A stretch of 64,000 nucleotides of DNA from Pseudomonas hormoni (lineage in GTDB: Bacteria > Pseudomonadota > Gammaproteobacteria > Pseudomonadales > Pseudomonadaceae). The translations under genes and the position numbers were made by a program. Each line of letters starts with the position of its first letter. Positions within the stretch are counted from its first letter, which is position 1. The notes below the pieces were generated by a model that was not told the origin of the DNA, did no database searches, and saw only the letters and a list, made by a program, of their open reading frames with translations. Location: positions 6,017,001-6,081,000 of the forward strand of contig NZ_CP075566.1 in the NCBI RefSeq assembly GCF_018502625.1. The letters are read 5' to 3'. Below are positions 8,247 through 17,027 of this stretch, piece after piece.

Positions 8247-10444
8247 GGAAGTTTTTTTCAAGTGAAGACTTGAGCTATGACGTCGCTTATGCGGTGCTAT
8301 TGGCCAATGGAACCCCTCTTGACGGTGAAATACTCACACTCGCGTGTATACAAAGTGTTGAGTTTAATGAAGGTACAGTTATTTTTGATTTGCCAAAAAC
8401 GCATCGGGATTGCAATCGCTTTATGCCGCTGTTGAGGAAGTGGTGTTTGATCTTTGAAACGACTACTAGCATTTTCTTGCCATTTTCTAGAGAGCATATT
8501 AATGACAATAAATTGCTGGCGTTTTTACAGCAGGCCTTCGAAGGAATCGGCTTAAGTGTTGACCTGGGGCGGTTTAACAGTCACTCGGAGCATGGTCAAT
8601 GGTCGGTGCCTGAGACCGGCGTAGAACCTCATTCACACCCCTTTGACTTTCTGAAGCTCATTGAGTCTTGCGACATAGGTTTGATTGAGGCGATGTATAG
8701 ACATAGTCAGCTCAAGGGCTTTGAGTTTTCGTTAGAAAAAGTCCGATTACGTAAAAAGCAAGACGTGGAGGATGTTGCGCCGTGTATGTGGATCGATAAA
8801 GTATTGCGGGATCCAGTCACGAAGCACTACTTTACGAGGATTAACATTCTGAGCCGTTCAGGGATGAAATATGGCGTGATATCGGCCGTTATCCAAAATA
8901 CTGACCTTCAAGATTCCAAGAAGTTAACGGACTTGGTACTTTCTGTGACCCCGAGTGTTGTTGACCGAAAATTGTTGGGGGCTCTTGTTAAAGAACTCCT
9001 TCGAGATGCTTTTGATCACATTGACACCCAGGTTTGGATACGCACTGAGGGATGGATTCGAGGTGAGGACGGGGGAATTGAGGGCTGTGCTTGTGGGCAG
9101 GAGCTGCTGCTGGCTCCTGGGGTTGACCCTGATCTGTTTCACATGGATGTCGTGGCACCGAGGCTTTCGCAGATTGGAGCACTCAGTGGGTGGAATGATG
9201 CTGTGCTGGCCCCTGTCAGTCAGAACCTCACACTTATCGGAGCGTTACAACTTGGATTGGCAGGGTTGATGGTCGATTCAGTGCCCGGAGTGTCGTCTTG
9301 CATCTTCAACTTCTTCGGAGGAGCAGGTCGGGGAAAGACCTTGTTGCTGTCTACAGTGGCTAGCCTGTATGGCAATACCGGTGCACCGGGGCAAAGTAAA
9401 CCCGGTCAGGTAGGCAAACCCATGATTGAGACGTTTGGTTCAACACAACGAGCGCTTCAGGCCAAAGGCCAGCAAACGTCCCTTGGACCGTTTTTGATTG
9501 ATGAAATTGGTAGTAACAGCTACGGCGACCTCGACAGCTATGTCTATGAAACGGCCAATGGCAGTTGCCGTACTCGGCTTGCCAGCAATGGGGATGTGCA
9601 AGAGTCGCCGCCTAAAACGTTGTTCGTCCTGACGACCGGTGAAGTATCCATCATGTCGTTGGTCAGCCGTAACGCCAAGCAGGGCATTTTTGATCGAGGT
9701 GTGGATATCAATGTCGGGGGTGGCGATGTCAGCTTTGAAGGGGAAGATACAGACGACTTCGCCTTCCTGCCGGACGACATAAAAAAAGCGCTTTCTGCAT
9801 CTATTTCGCAGCACTACGGTACGGTGGCCCCGGCGTTTGTCCGAGCTCTTTTGGTTGAAATGAAAAGCCAAAGCTGGGAGCAGGAGCTTGCCAACAGGCA
9901 CTGGGAACTCGCTGACGCATTGCCTCGTTACGTCAGCAAGGACGGTGCGGATCGAGTGTTATGGCGATTTGCGCTTGCAGCGTTGGCAGGGGAAGTGGCC
10001 TTGCGAAATGGCGTATTCAGCGAACAGTATGTGGATTCGGATGACCTCTTTAATGGGGTGCTGGTGTGTGCTCATCGCTGGGTCACCACTCGTTGGAATC
10101 ATCTGTTTGTGCTGGCCGATGCACTAACTTCGCAAAAGCGCATACCGCTCTCCACGCCAAAATCCGGTTTGCCGTTGTATCGCCACAAAGATCAAAGCGG
10201 TGGCATGCCCACGTTGATGATTGCCAAAGAGTTTTTGGAAGATATTTTTCCAGGCAGCAATCAAGTTGAAACCATCAGCAAGCGATTCAAGGAAGATGAT
10301 CTGATTTTTCGTGCTGATAGTGGGCGTAATACTGTAGGTAAGGAGCCGTATTACCACCTCCGAACCGAATGGTTGCTGGAACATCAGATCGAGTGGTCTG
10401 AGGAACGGGAGCGTTTCGAGGCAATTGAATTGCTTGAGGCGTGA
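8243..10444 (+). CDS. DUF927 domain ATPase of a mobile element
   Basis: 733 residues from an ATG that overlaps the integrase stop by four bases. The C-terminal half is a DUF927-like P-loop ATPase: Walker A in FFGGAGRGKTLLL near residue 357, an acidic FLIDEIG Walker B near 417, and TTGEVSIMSL downstream as a sensor-type element. The N-terminal 250 residues have no recognised domain. DUF927 proteins occur in phages, satellites and genomic islands and resemble replicative helicase/primase modules; a role in element replication or mobilisation is plausible but unproven. A contiguous integrase-DUF927 pair suggests the two are the core of a small integrative unit. Confidence 0.8.
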   Translation: MRKFFSSEDLSYDVAYAVLLANGTPLDGEILTLACIQSVEFNEGTVIFDLPKTHRDCNRFMPLLRKWCLIFETTTSIFLPFSREHINDNKLLAFLQQAFEGIGLSVDLGRFNSHSEHGQWSVPETGVEPHSHPFDFLKLIESCDIGLIEAMYRHSQLKGFEFSLEKVRLRKKQDVEDVAPCMWIDKVLRDPVTKHYFTRINILSRSGMKYGVISAVIQNTDLQDSKKLTDLVLSVTPSVVDRKLLGALVKELLRDAFDHIDTQVWIRTEGWIRGEDGGIEGCACGQELLLAPGVDPDLFHMDVVAPRLSQIGALSGWNDAVLAPVSQNLTLIGALQLGLAGLMVDSVPGVSSCIFNFFGGAGRGKTLLLSTVASLYGNTGAPGQSKPGQVGKPMIETFGSTQRALQAKGQQTSLGPFLIDEIGSNSYGDLDSYVYETANGSCRTRLASNGDVQESPPKTLFVLTTGEVSIMSLVSRNAKQGIFDRGVDINVGGGDVSFEGEDTDDFAFLPDDIKKALSASISQHYGTVAPAFVRALLVEMKSQSWEQELANRHWELADALPRYVSKDGADRVLWRFALAALAGEVALRNGVFSEQYVDSDDLFNGVLVCAHRWVTTRWNHLFVLADALTSQKRIPLSTPKSGLPLYRHKDQSGGMPTLMIAKEFLEDIFPGSNQVETISKRFKEDDLIFRADSGRNTVGKEPYYHLRTEWLLEHQIEWSEERERFEAIELLEA

Positions 10445-10971
10445 GGGCTTTAGCCTGATCGATTTGACCTGAATCATCCCTCCGGCCTGCGACCGTTCAC
10501 CCACTCAGCACTAAGCCCTGCGTTCTCCTGGGAAGACGTGGGGCTTTCACGATGCTTACCTACGATTGAGCTTCATCGCCCTGTACCGGTTTCTTGGTGT
10601 AGCTGTCGAAGCCCCGAAGGACGGGGCAGTACTACAGCGGCCTTTCGGTGGTATCAGCGGTTACCTGTCTGGATAATTGAACAGACTTACCCCCCATTTG
10701 CATTCGACCTGACCAATCATTTCCATCGGATTCGATCATCACACTGCGTGGCCATGACTGGGAGAGAACGGCCAAAAGCTGCCGGTGTGGATAGCCGTTT
10801 GCGAACATCATCTTTTCTGCTTCGAACGCTATGTTTGTGCATTGATCCTGAGGCAATACAAAAACCTGCGCTGTCAGGGTGAAAGTCAGGTAACGCAATG
10901 CTCGAGGAAAGACTGGATGACAACCTGCAAACGGCAAGTCGTCGAGCGGAGCCCAGAAAAAACTGAAGCGT
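10445..10971. other. Intergenic region, no supported gene
   Basis: About 530 bases between the convergent DUF927 and lipoprotein genes. It holds a weak hairpin at 10513-10547. Short frames on both strands have no ribosome-binding site and no recognisable content. Confidence 0.5.
10513..10547 (+). terminator. Weak hairpin after the DUF927 gene
   Basis: AAGCCC and GGGCTT arms (10513-10518 and 10541-10546) with further CGT/ACG pairing inside; only three T follow. Possibly a terminator for the integrase-DUF927 operon. Confidence 0.4.
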
Positions 10972-11928
10972 CTATTTGGCGTCCTTTTTCTCCGCATTGG
11001 TCTTCCAGGCTTCGCGAACGTTCTTCACTTGTCCGATGATCGCGCTAACGATGTCAGCGGTCGAGCCGACGCCGGAGGCTTCACTGGTCGTGTTCACGCC
11101 GCACGCTGAGTGCATGTCCACTTTGCCCTTTGCCGGAAGTTTCACGGTTTGGATGAAGTTCGGGTCGGCAACAGTGGTTGTAAATTGCTGCCCTTTGAGC
11201 GGTTCCGTGGTGAAGGTGATCGTCACCGGTCGGCAGGCGGAATAAAACATCACCTCCTGTGGCCCTTGCTTGATGTGCTCAAGATAAGTGGCGCGAGCGA
11301 CTGCATCGTTTGGCACCGGCCCGAATTTGAGATCGAAGTCCACCGGCATAACGCAACGTTTCTCAACGGCGCCGCTGCGTGCGTTTTTGTCAGCAGCTTT
11401 CGAATGGGTCTGATTTAGGTAAGCCTCGGTGTCGATCACCAAAGGCAATACGGCTGTGGGCTTTGGGTTAGGGCACGAGCTTTGCCTGTCGAGTGGGGCG
11501 TCTAATGGTAGTACACCGACCAACGCCACCACGATCCCGCCAACGCTCTCGATGGTTTTCGTCCTGGTGTCTTCAATTGTCGTGCCCACCGACTCAAGCA
11601 ATTGGGTGTTGGCGCGTTTTGTCACTTGCAGGTGCGTTTTTGGATGCGGGAAGCCCGAGGGCTCCATCATGAAATTCACCTGCGACAGATCACCATTGGC
11701 TTCGGCCTCTTCAGGGGTCGAGACCAGGACAGCTCCGGTTTTTTTCTCAGGGTCAGCGTAATTCACGAACAGCGTGGACTTGGCCAGGCTGAACTTGGAT
11801 AGCCCATCCATGTCACCTTGGTACTGTGGTTGCGTAGGCGCTTGCTGGTAGTTCATGGACGGTTGGCTTGAGCAGCCGGCAAGCACAGAGGTCGCGGTAA
11901 CAGCGGCAAGGAGCAGACGAGCGCGCAT
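10972..11928 (-). CDS. Lipoprotein of unknown function
   Basis: 318 residues. A type II signal peptide is clear: positively charged MRAR, hydrophobic stretch and lipobox VLAGC with the lipidated cysteine at about residue 18, followed by SSQPS. Ser+2 predicts outer-membrane rather than inner-membrane retention. The mature part has no recognised domain; four later cysteines may form disulfides, and a hydrophobic GGIVVALVGVLPL stretch near 130 could be buried or membrane-associated. It lies alone between the DUF927 gene and a small secreted protein. Its GC-rich codon use differs from the AT-rich blocks, so it may be recent cargo from another pseudomonad. Function unknown. Confidence 0.7.
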   Translation of the reverse strand: MRARLLLAAVTATSVLAGCSSQPSMNYQQAPTQPQYQGDMDGLSKFSLAKSTLFVNYADPEKKTGAVLVSTPEEAEANGDLSQVNFMMEPSGFPHPKTHLQVTKRANTQLLESVGTTIEDTRTKTIESVGGIVVALVGVLPLDAPLDRQSSCPNPKPTAVLPLVIDTEAYLNQTHSKAADKNARSGAVEKRCVMPVDFDLKFGPVPNDAVARATYLEHIKQGPQEVMFYSACRPVTITFTTEPLKGQQFTTTVADPNFIQTVKLPAKGKVDMHSACGVNTTSEASGVGSTADIVSAIIGQVKNVREAWKTNAEKKDAK

Positions 11929-12454
11929 TGCGAGGTTCCATCCTTGAGTCAGTGGCCAAACCTGTAGGCTGGCACGGTGCTACATACACCGTAGTCGGTA
12001 GGAATACAGGCGTCCAATTACCACATGGAGAGTTGAGAGCAGCTAAAAGTCACGCCCCGGTCCTGCGCTTCTGGTTTTGACGGCGAAAATTCGCTCACAT
12101 GCAGTTTCGGAGCCGACCAGCGGTTAACAACTGTGCAGCTGACATGACGATTTCAAACTGGCTGACATTGAGGGAAGTACGAAATAGAGCCCCGATGGTG
12201 TCCGCCTTTACATTACACATGCCGATAAACAGAGCTACCCTCATCGCTCCCAACGCCAAAAAAGCTAAGCCTTAGTTACCCAGAGTTGGGTGTTGCTAAA
12301 ATATTTTGTTGAAATTGCATGAGAGATGAGGTTCTTCGGTGTACATGAATTTGCACTATGCTAAGAATCGATATCGAGGGTTGTCAGTGACCGCATGCTT
12401 GTTAGGCATTGTCGCCTCCGTCGAGGATCAATTTATATTCTTGGAGGGATTATG
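11929..12454. other. Divergent intergenic region in island block 2
   Basis: About 525 bases between the divergent lipoprotein and small secreted protein genes. It must hold their promoters. I see no RNA gene, repeat or convincing frame. Confidence 0.5.
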
Positions 12455-12769
12455 ATGAATAGAGTATTTGCGAGTGTTCGAAAGGTCGTTTTTCTCAGCT
12501 GCCTCTGCGTCCTTGCATTGTTAGCGGTTGCTCAGTCGCCTAGCGCTGTAGCAACCGAAGCAAGTCCGTCCACTGCTGAAACAAAAGCTGATTTTGTGCC
12601 GTTAAGGGAAATCCCCAAAGACTATAATTTTCTTGAACGAAAAAAAATGGTTGCTGACCCAAAATTTAAGAAATGTCCAGCTGGGTTTCAGGAAGTTTGC
12701 GATATCTATCAGAGGTGTGATGCTCGTGGATGTTTTAAGTCCACGATCTGTGCGTGCATGCCGATCTAG
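12455..12769 (+). CDS. Small secreted cysteine-containing protein, unknown function
   Basis: 104 residues from the ATG at 12455, which has GGAGG seven bases upstream (an adjacent ATG at 12452 is closer). A signal peptide is evident (charged N-terminus, hydrophobic FLSCLCVLALLAVA, cleavage near SAVA-TEA). The mature C-terminus has a cluster of six cysteines (KKCPAGFQEVCDIYQRCD, then CFKSTICACMPI), suggesting disulfides and an extracytoplasmic location. No family recognised. It may be an inhibitor, a toxin-like or an immunity peptide, but nothing in the sequence decides this. A terminator follows at 12793. Confidence 0.65.
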   Translation: MNRVFASVRKVVFLSCLCVLALLAVAQSPSAVATEASPSTAETKADFVPLREIPKDYNFLERKKMVADPKFKKCPAGFQEVCDIYQRCDARGCFKSTICACMPI

Positions 12770-12792
12770 CAGGGAACGTTAAAGGCGTTCAG

Positions 12793-12822
12793 CAAAAAAC
12801 CCGTCGATCGACGGGCTTTCAG
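12793..12822 (+). terminator. Hairpin after the small secreted protein
   Basis: A-run, then CCCGTCG/CGACGGG arms and a short T-rich tail. It lies about 25 bases past the stop of the secreted protein gene. Confidence 0.6.
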
Positions 12823-12829
12823 TTTCTCG

Positions 12830-13185
12830 GCCTATGGATTAGCAGCTTTGCTTCCTTGCCAGCGGAGTTGGCAGCGCGAAGGGTAACTGCCTTAGTGAAA
12901 TGCCAGTCTGGCGGCGACAAGACTGAGCGCTTGTCCTATGAGACGGTGGGGACCTGTGCGGACACACACCTGTTTTCCGAAATCGAGACGATCCGACCAC
13001 GGTTCCTGCTGGCCTTGGGCGGAGAGGCATACAACTACCTTATGTTGCCTGTCATCAGGGCCCGCCACGGCCTCCCAGTGGGCAAGCTTTATCATCCGAG
13101 TTGGTCGAACATGAGAGGTGGCGAAGCTCGCTATATCGATGAGGAACTCTCGAAACTGCGCAAGCAGTATCAAGACGCCCTATGA
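12830..13185 (+). pseudogene. Uracil-DNA-glycosylase-like C-terminal fragment
   Basis: An open frame runs from before 12830 to 13185. The part VTALVKCQS, a C-x-H pair, IRPRFLLALGGEAY and YHPSWSN matches the C-terminal half of family 4/5-type uracil-DNA glycosylases (NLVKC, C...L, kP..vv.LG..A, HPS). The N-terminal part with the active-site GExPG and the first cysteines is missing, and a terminator hairpin lies directly before the fragment. There is no start codon with a ribosome-binding site. It is a remnant of a gene cut by rearrangement, next to other decayed sequence. Confidence 0.6.
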
Positions 13186-13199
13186 GCTTGCTTTAAGTT

Positions 13200-13597
13200 A
13201 ACAACCCCCATTGCATTGATACTCGCAAGCCGGTCGCCTTCCCAGTGACCTGGCACCGCCCGATCCTTAGCCGCGGCCGGGCGTTCGCGGATCGATACCG
13301 CGTCAATGATTCGACCGTGATTTTCTTTCTTCTGCGTGTGATGGCGCGAGCGACGCATGGCCCGCGTGCGCCGTAAATGCTCAAGCAACTCCTTCTTCAG
13401 AGCCCCACGAGCCTGTATGAAGAGCGTGCGATAGATCGTCTTGTGTGACACCTGATAGCTCGTATCGTCCGGGTAGTACGCTTCAACCAACCGGCAATTT
13501 GTTCCGGTGACCACTGCAATTGAGGCTTGTCTGCAACAATTTGCGCCACCGTTCGGTTCTCAACAAGTTTGCAGACCTTAGGTCGATGCGCGCGATC
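13200..13597 (-). pseudogene. IS30-family transposase fragment, frameshifted
   Basis: On the minus strand, PQLQWSPEQIAGWLK, SHKTIYRTLFIQARGAL and RAVPGHWEGD are IS30 transposase signatures; the last includes the first aspartate of the DDE triad. A one-base frameshift near 13481 separates the SPEQIAGWL part from the YPDDTSYQ part. The 5' end is fused to a truncated regulator near 13597, and the 3' part stops soon after GHWEGD, so the second D and the E are missing. No terminal inverted repeats can be placed. Inactive remnant. Confidence 0.8.
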
Positions 13598-13961
13598 CCA
13601 GGTTAAAACCAGACAGCAGGAACACTGGCGAGGCGGTCGGCCCGAGCCATTGACTGATTAGCGCTGGGTGATTGTCAGGGAACAACGCCGTGGCACCGAC
13701 CTGCTCCCACAGGCGAAATAATGCCGAGGTGTTCGAGCGACCAAAATAGGTCGGATCCAGTGAGTAATGTTGCCCTTCTCGCTGCAACGGAAGATAAGCC
13801 AATCGGACGTTTAAATCCCGTTGAATGGTGCGCTCGGAGACGTTGAACTCTTCAGCCAAGCTGCTGATGGATAAGCGCTGTCCGTTATTGAACTTGGTCA
13901 GGATGATGCCCAAGCGCTGGGCTAACGTATCGTGCTCGGCCATTTGTCGTCGGAGAATCAT
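13578..13961 (-). pseudogene. Truncated helix-turn-helix (WYL-type) transcriptional regulator
   Basis: The N-terminal part of a DeoR/WYL-type regulator: QRLGIILTKFNNGQRLSI, then LAEEFNVSERTIQRDLN is a winged helix-turn-helix with the usual SERTIQRDL recognition helix. The frame runs into IS30 sequence near 13597, so the WYL sensor domain is mostly lost. The start is uncertain; ATG codons at 13961 or 13943 are possible, both with weak ribosome-binding sites. A longer frame upstream crosses the terminator at 14125 and boundary motif copy 3, so it is not coding. WYL regulators often accompany island integrases and defence loci. Confidence 0.65.
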
Positions 13962-14095
13962 TGTCCTGTCAGTGCCCGACAGGGCGTGTCGAGCCCGATT
14001 TTCACGACATCGAACGGGTGAGGTATGCACTGTTGTTACTACGAGTGCGGTACTGACATTGCGGCGAAAAAATGCTTTCCACGGCAGGCAACACC

Positions 14096-14111
14096 GCACG
14101 CACCGCGTGAC
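14096..14111 (+). repeat. Island boundary motif, copy 3
   Basis: GCACGCACCGCGTGAC followed by TTTT, as in copy 5. It lies between the decayed end of block 2 and the gene-terminator pair that begins block 3. Confidence 0.55.
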
Positions 14112-14124
14112 TTTTGAATCAAAA

Positions 14125-14155
14125 ATAAAAAAGCCCAGCAATCGCTGAGCCTTTT
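14125..14155 (-). terminator. Terminator of the small secreted-protein gene
   Basis: Read on the minus strand: GGCTCAGC, four-base loop, GCTGGGC, then six T. It lies about 35 bases past the stop at 14190. Confidence 0.75.
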
Positions 14156-14189
14156 CAGTGCCTGTCATGAAGTCATGTTCTTGATGACT

Positions 14190-14540
14190 TCAACGCTGGC
14201 ATCGCAAGGTGCCGATGCTTTCCATCTTGTTGGCTTCCGCTTGCTCGTTTTTCGCCAAGTATTTATCCAAGTCCGCTTCGGTTGCACGTTGCCCACTCAT
14301 GCTCGCTTCCAATAGTGCGGTGGTTTTTGAGTGTTTCAAGGTGGAGGCGATATCTCGGTAACTATAAGGCTGCATCGATCGGCCTTGGTCGTTGCTGACA
14401 TAGCTTGTACCGCCTCGTTTTTCACAATTCTTGGCGAAGTACTGCATGCCTGAAAGTGACACCAGGCTACTGGCGTGGGACTGAACGCTGATCGACAGCA
14501 GCGATGTGGTGACGGCGGCAATAACAACAATTTTTCGCAT
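14190..14540 (-). CDS. Small secreted protein, unknown function
   Basis: 116 residues. The signal peptide is clear (MRKIVVIAAVTTSLLSISV, cleavage near SHA-SSL). The mature protein of about 93 residues has two cysteines (NCEKRGGTSYV and the C-terminal TLRCQR) that could form one disulfide, and a charged C-terminal region. No family recognised. The start ATG at 14540 has TTAGGAG six to eight bases upstream. It has its own terminator and lies downstream of the block 3 integrase on the same strand. Periplasmic or extracellular location is predicted. Confidence 0.65.
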   Translation of the reverse strand: MRKIVVIAAVTTSLLSISVQSHASSLVSLSGMQYFAKNCEKRGGTSYVSNDQGRSMQPYSYRDIASTLKHSKTTALLEASMSGQRATEADLDKYLAKNEQAEANKMESIGTLRCQR

Positions 14541-14621
14541 GGTTAACTCCTAAGGAAATATTGAGTGTCGCGGTGTTGTAAGCATGACTAGGTCGCCCGA
14601 CAGGACGTGTCGGGGATTGGG

Positions 14622-15776
14622 CTAAGTGGTTGCGGTCACGAGATCACTGACCCGATTGGAGGCCACCCGCAGGTTCTCGGACGCGAGGTGGGCATAGCGC
14701 TGGGTGGTTTTGTTACTGGCATGGCCCAGCAGGTGCTGGACTTCATACAGGCTGGCCCCATTGTTGATGGCCAATGAGGCGAAGGTGTGGCGCAAGTCGT
14801 GAATGCGTAGATGAACCAGCCCCGCGACTTTCAACGCTCGCTGAAAGCATTTGCGAGCGTTGTTGAGTGGCTTGCCGGGTTTGGCGCCTGGGAAGAGATA
14901 AGGGCCGCAATTTGTACCGGGCAATTCGTTGATGACGGCCAATGCCGGTTCGCTGAGCATCACAAAGCGTTGGCGCCCGCTCTTGGTGATCGGTAGGTTC
15001 CATAACAGGCGCTCCTGATCAATGTCCTCCCATCGCGCCTTTAATGCTTCTTCGCGCCGTACACCAGTGAGCAGCATCAGCTTGATGGCTTTTGCCGCAA
15101 TCTGGTTTTGCTCGGTGCTGAGAACCGTCCACAACCGCTTGGCCTCATCGATGCTGAGGAAACGCTGGGATTGGTTGTTCTCCGTGTGCATGCGAATGCC
15201 GGTCGCCGGGTTTGTATCGAGGTAACCCCATAAGATGGCGAGGTTGAAGCTACGTTTGAGAAGGGCGAGATGTCGGTTTGCTGTTGCTGGGGCTCTGCGG
15301 CTGATTAATTCGTCGTGGTACCGTTGAATCTCCTGTCGACTGATGGAGGCCAACGGGCGAGCACCAAACATCTCGAAGAGGTGGGTTTTGAACTTTGAAT
15401 CATCACTGTTAGCGCTGCGCTTGCTGGCGTAGGCGTGGGGCAGGTAGTGATCATCGATGAAGCGGCGAAAGGTCATTCCTGATTCGAGGATGGTTTCTTG
15501 TGGGTCAATGCCGTTTGAAAGCTGAGCCCTGTGTTTGAGCGCGAGCAAGCGGGCATCGGCGACGTCCAGCTCTCCATAATTCCCCAGCTTCATGCTTCGC
15601 TGTCGCCCGGCATGTCGGTAGCGCAGATAGAAGAACTTGCGCCCTTGTTTGTTGATCAGCAGTTTAAGGCCTGAAACTTCGGTGTCGGAATACTCACTCT
15701 CCCTGGCTTTGGCATCGGTGGGTTGCGGTGGTAGTGCGTCAATCACACGCTTGGAAAGGCGGATGAGCTTGCTCAT
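14622..15776 (-). CDS. Tyrosine-type integrase with N-terminal arm domain (DUF4102-like)
   Basis: 384 residues. An N-terminal arm-binding domain of the P4-integrase type (about 1-95; GLKLLINKQGRKFFYLRYRH region) is followed by a core-binding domain (100-195) and the catalytic domain. Catalytic residues: R240 in LLTGVRREEAL, HDLR at 326-329, H352 in LLGHAS and the nucleophile Y361 in TQRYAHL. This class usually integrates at tRNA or tmRNA 3' ends, so it is the better candidate for the tRNA-Phe event, but it sits 8-12 kb from both ends. AGGTG lies four bases before the ATG. Confidence 0.92.
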   Translation of the reverse strand: MSKLIRLSKRVIDALPPQPTDAKARESEYSDTEVSGLKLLINKQGRKFFYLRYRHAGRQRSMKLGNYGELDVADARLLALKHRAQLSNGIDPQETILESGMTFRRFIDDHYLPHAYASKRSANSDDSKFKTHLFEMFGARPLASISRQEIQRYHDELISRRAPATANRHLALLKRSFNLAILWGYLDTNPATGIRMHTENNQSQRFLSIDEAKRLWTVLSTEQNQIAAKAIKLMLLTGVRREEALKARWEDIDQERLLWNLPITKSGRQRFVMLSEPALAVINELPGTNCGPYLFPGAKPGKPLNNARKCFQRALKVAGLVHLRIHDLRHTFASLAINNGASLYEVQHLLGHASNKTTQRYAHLASENLRVASNRVSDLVTATT

Positions 15777-15946
15777 AGGGCACCTTTTTTGACACGCGTT
15801 TGGACTATCCCTGAGTCAGCTCAGAAAGCTGAGCCAGGGCAGTCATCAGTGGTCGGTATGGTTGGGTTGATGAGGTGGTTAACGAGAGACTGTTGATTGC
15901 TCCCGTCGCTCCGGTCCATTTCCGGTGCTTTCGGTGGTGGGGCCGG

Positions 15947-16315
15947 TCAATGCGAACTCCATTGTGTAAGTTGTGTGTTCATCTCTGATTGGAGATTGAG
16001 TCCTTTCGGAATCAGTACTTCCACCGAGAGCAGGTCAGACAGGAGGATGACGGCGGTATAGAAGTGACCGTGGTCCTCGACGATTTCAAATGAGGCTGCC
16101 GGATCATAGGGACTGTGCAGGAAGCTTCTAACGCCAAGGAATAGCCCTTTGTCGTAGGGATCATCGCCTTCACCCCAGACGGCGAACCAGCCGAGTTCAT
16201 CGGGTTGCCACTGTGTGCCGTAACCTTGTAAAACCCGGAACTGGTTCTCCACCCATTGGCGCATATCAGTGTCGAGGATTTGGGCAGCAGCTTCACTCTG
16301 ACGAATCAGCAGCAT
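15947..16315 (-). CDS. Unknown protein overlapping the upstream island gene
   Basis: 122 residues from ATG at 16315. It overlaps the end of the preceding gene (stop at 16293) by 23 bases, so the two are translationally linked. The protein is acidic and soluble (WQPDELGWFAVWGEGDDPYD, later SPYDPAASFEIVEDHGHFYT), without signal peptide or membrane span. No family recognised. A longer upstream frame (to 16540) lies within the preceding gene and is not needed. The gene pair may be island maintenance or cargo; nothing more can be said. Confidence 0.6.
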   Translation of the reverse strand: MLLIRQSEAAAQILDTDMRQWVENQFRVLQGYGTQWQPDELGWFAVWGEGDDPYDKGLFLGVRSFLHSPYDPAASFEIVEDHGHFYTAVILLSDLLSVEVLIPKGLNLQSEMNTQLTQWSSH

Positions 16316-16847
16316 GCTCTGTCTCCTGGGTTTTCCCTTGCTCGATGTTTGGCTCCGACGATGAGTTGCTCGCCTGCGATGTCGACAGGATCGGTTTACC
16401 ATCGAGCCGAACCCGCATGAGCTTACCTTTGAGTGCCAGCACAGCTTTTTTCCAGCTGCTAGCGTCGTCAAGCACACGCAATTTGGATTCAAGCTTCCCA
16501 TCTCTGCCCAGTAGCTTTTCAGCCAGTAGGGCGGCAGCAAGGAACGGAGCGTTATTGCTGGAGCGTCCTGTAAAGACTGGTAGGAGTACTTTGCTGGGGA
16601 ACGCTTCTGCCCGTTGACCTAGGCTTTCCAGTATTTCGAGGATGGCATCGGTATTGATCCACTCTCGGCTGAAGTAGCCTTGACTGCCACTGTCGATCAA
16701 CGCAATGAACACCTGTTTTCTGTCGGTTGAAAGGGCGAGTTGATAGGTGATCTTTCCTTCGGCACCGGAGCTCAGTTTTGATGCTTGGGCTTCTTTTACC
16801 GCGATGAGATCCATAAAGCTGGGTTCGACGGCTTTGGTTCTGCTCAT
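16293..16847 (-). CDS. Unknown island protein, first of an overlapping pair
   Basis: 184 residues, soluble, no signal peptide. The N-terminal two thirds looks folded (ITYQLALSTDRKQVFIALID, then GYFSREWINTDAILEILESL), while the last 30 residues are low-complexity and rich in Ser, Glu and Gln, hence probably disordered. Features such as FIALIDS and the isolated helix do not identify a family. It overlaps the next gene by 23 bases. A 7-bp inverted repeat lies about 85 bases upstream of the start and could be an operator. Confidence 0.6.
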   Translation of the reverse strand: MSRTKAVEPSFMDLIAVKEAQASKLSSGAEGKITYQLALSTDRKQVFIALIDSGSQGYFSREWINTDAILEILESLGQRAEAFPSKVLLPVFTGRSSNNAPFLAAALLAEKLLGRDGKLESKLRVLDDASSWKKAVLALKGKLMRVRLDGKPILSTSQASNSSSEPNIEQGKTQETEHAADSSE

Positions 16848-16932
16848 ATTATTTCCGAAGTGTGTCGACGTGACGGGCTCAGTGTCCGCTCAGGCGGGTT
16901 GACGGCGTGGTCACGTTGATTAGTCTATTTTG

Positions 16933-16965
16933 AATACCCTCCAATCGCTTAGATAAGGGGGTATT
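16933..16965. promoter_or_regulatory. Inverted repeat upstream of the unknown gene pair
   Basis: AATACCC at 16933-16939 and GGGTATT at 16959-16965, arms of seven bases with a 19-base spacer, between the 41-residue gene and the overlapping pair. Could be a regulator-binding site; no regulator is assigned. Confidence 0.35.
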
Positions 16966-17027
16966 AACGAGGCTAAAGCTATGAAGCCTGTGCGACATGA
17001 GCTTTAGTGTGAATACGGTTTAAACGC

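Noticed and set aside
13700-13725. REP-like GCTCCCACAGG string inside the island
   Set aside because: It lies within the coding sequence of the truncated regulator and has no inverted partner.
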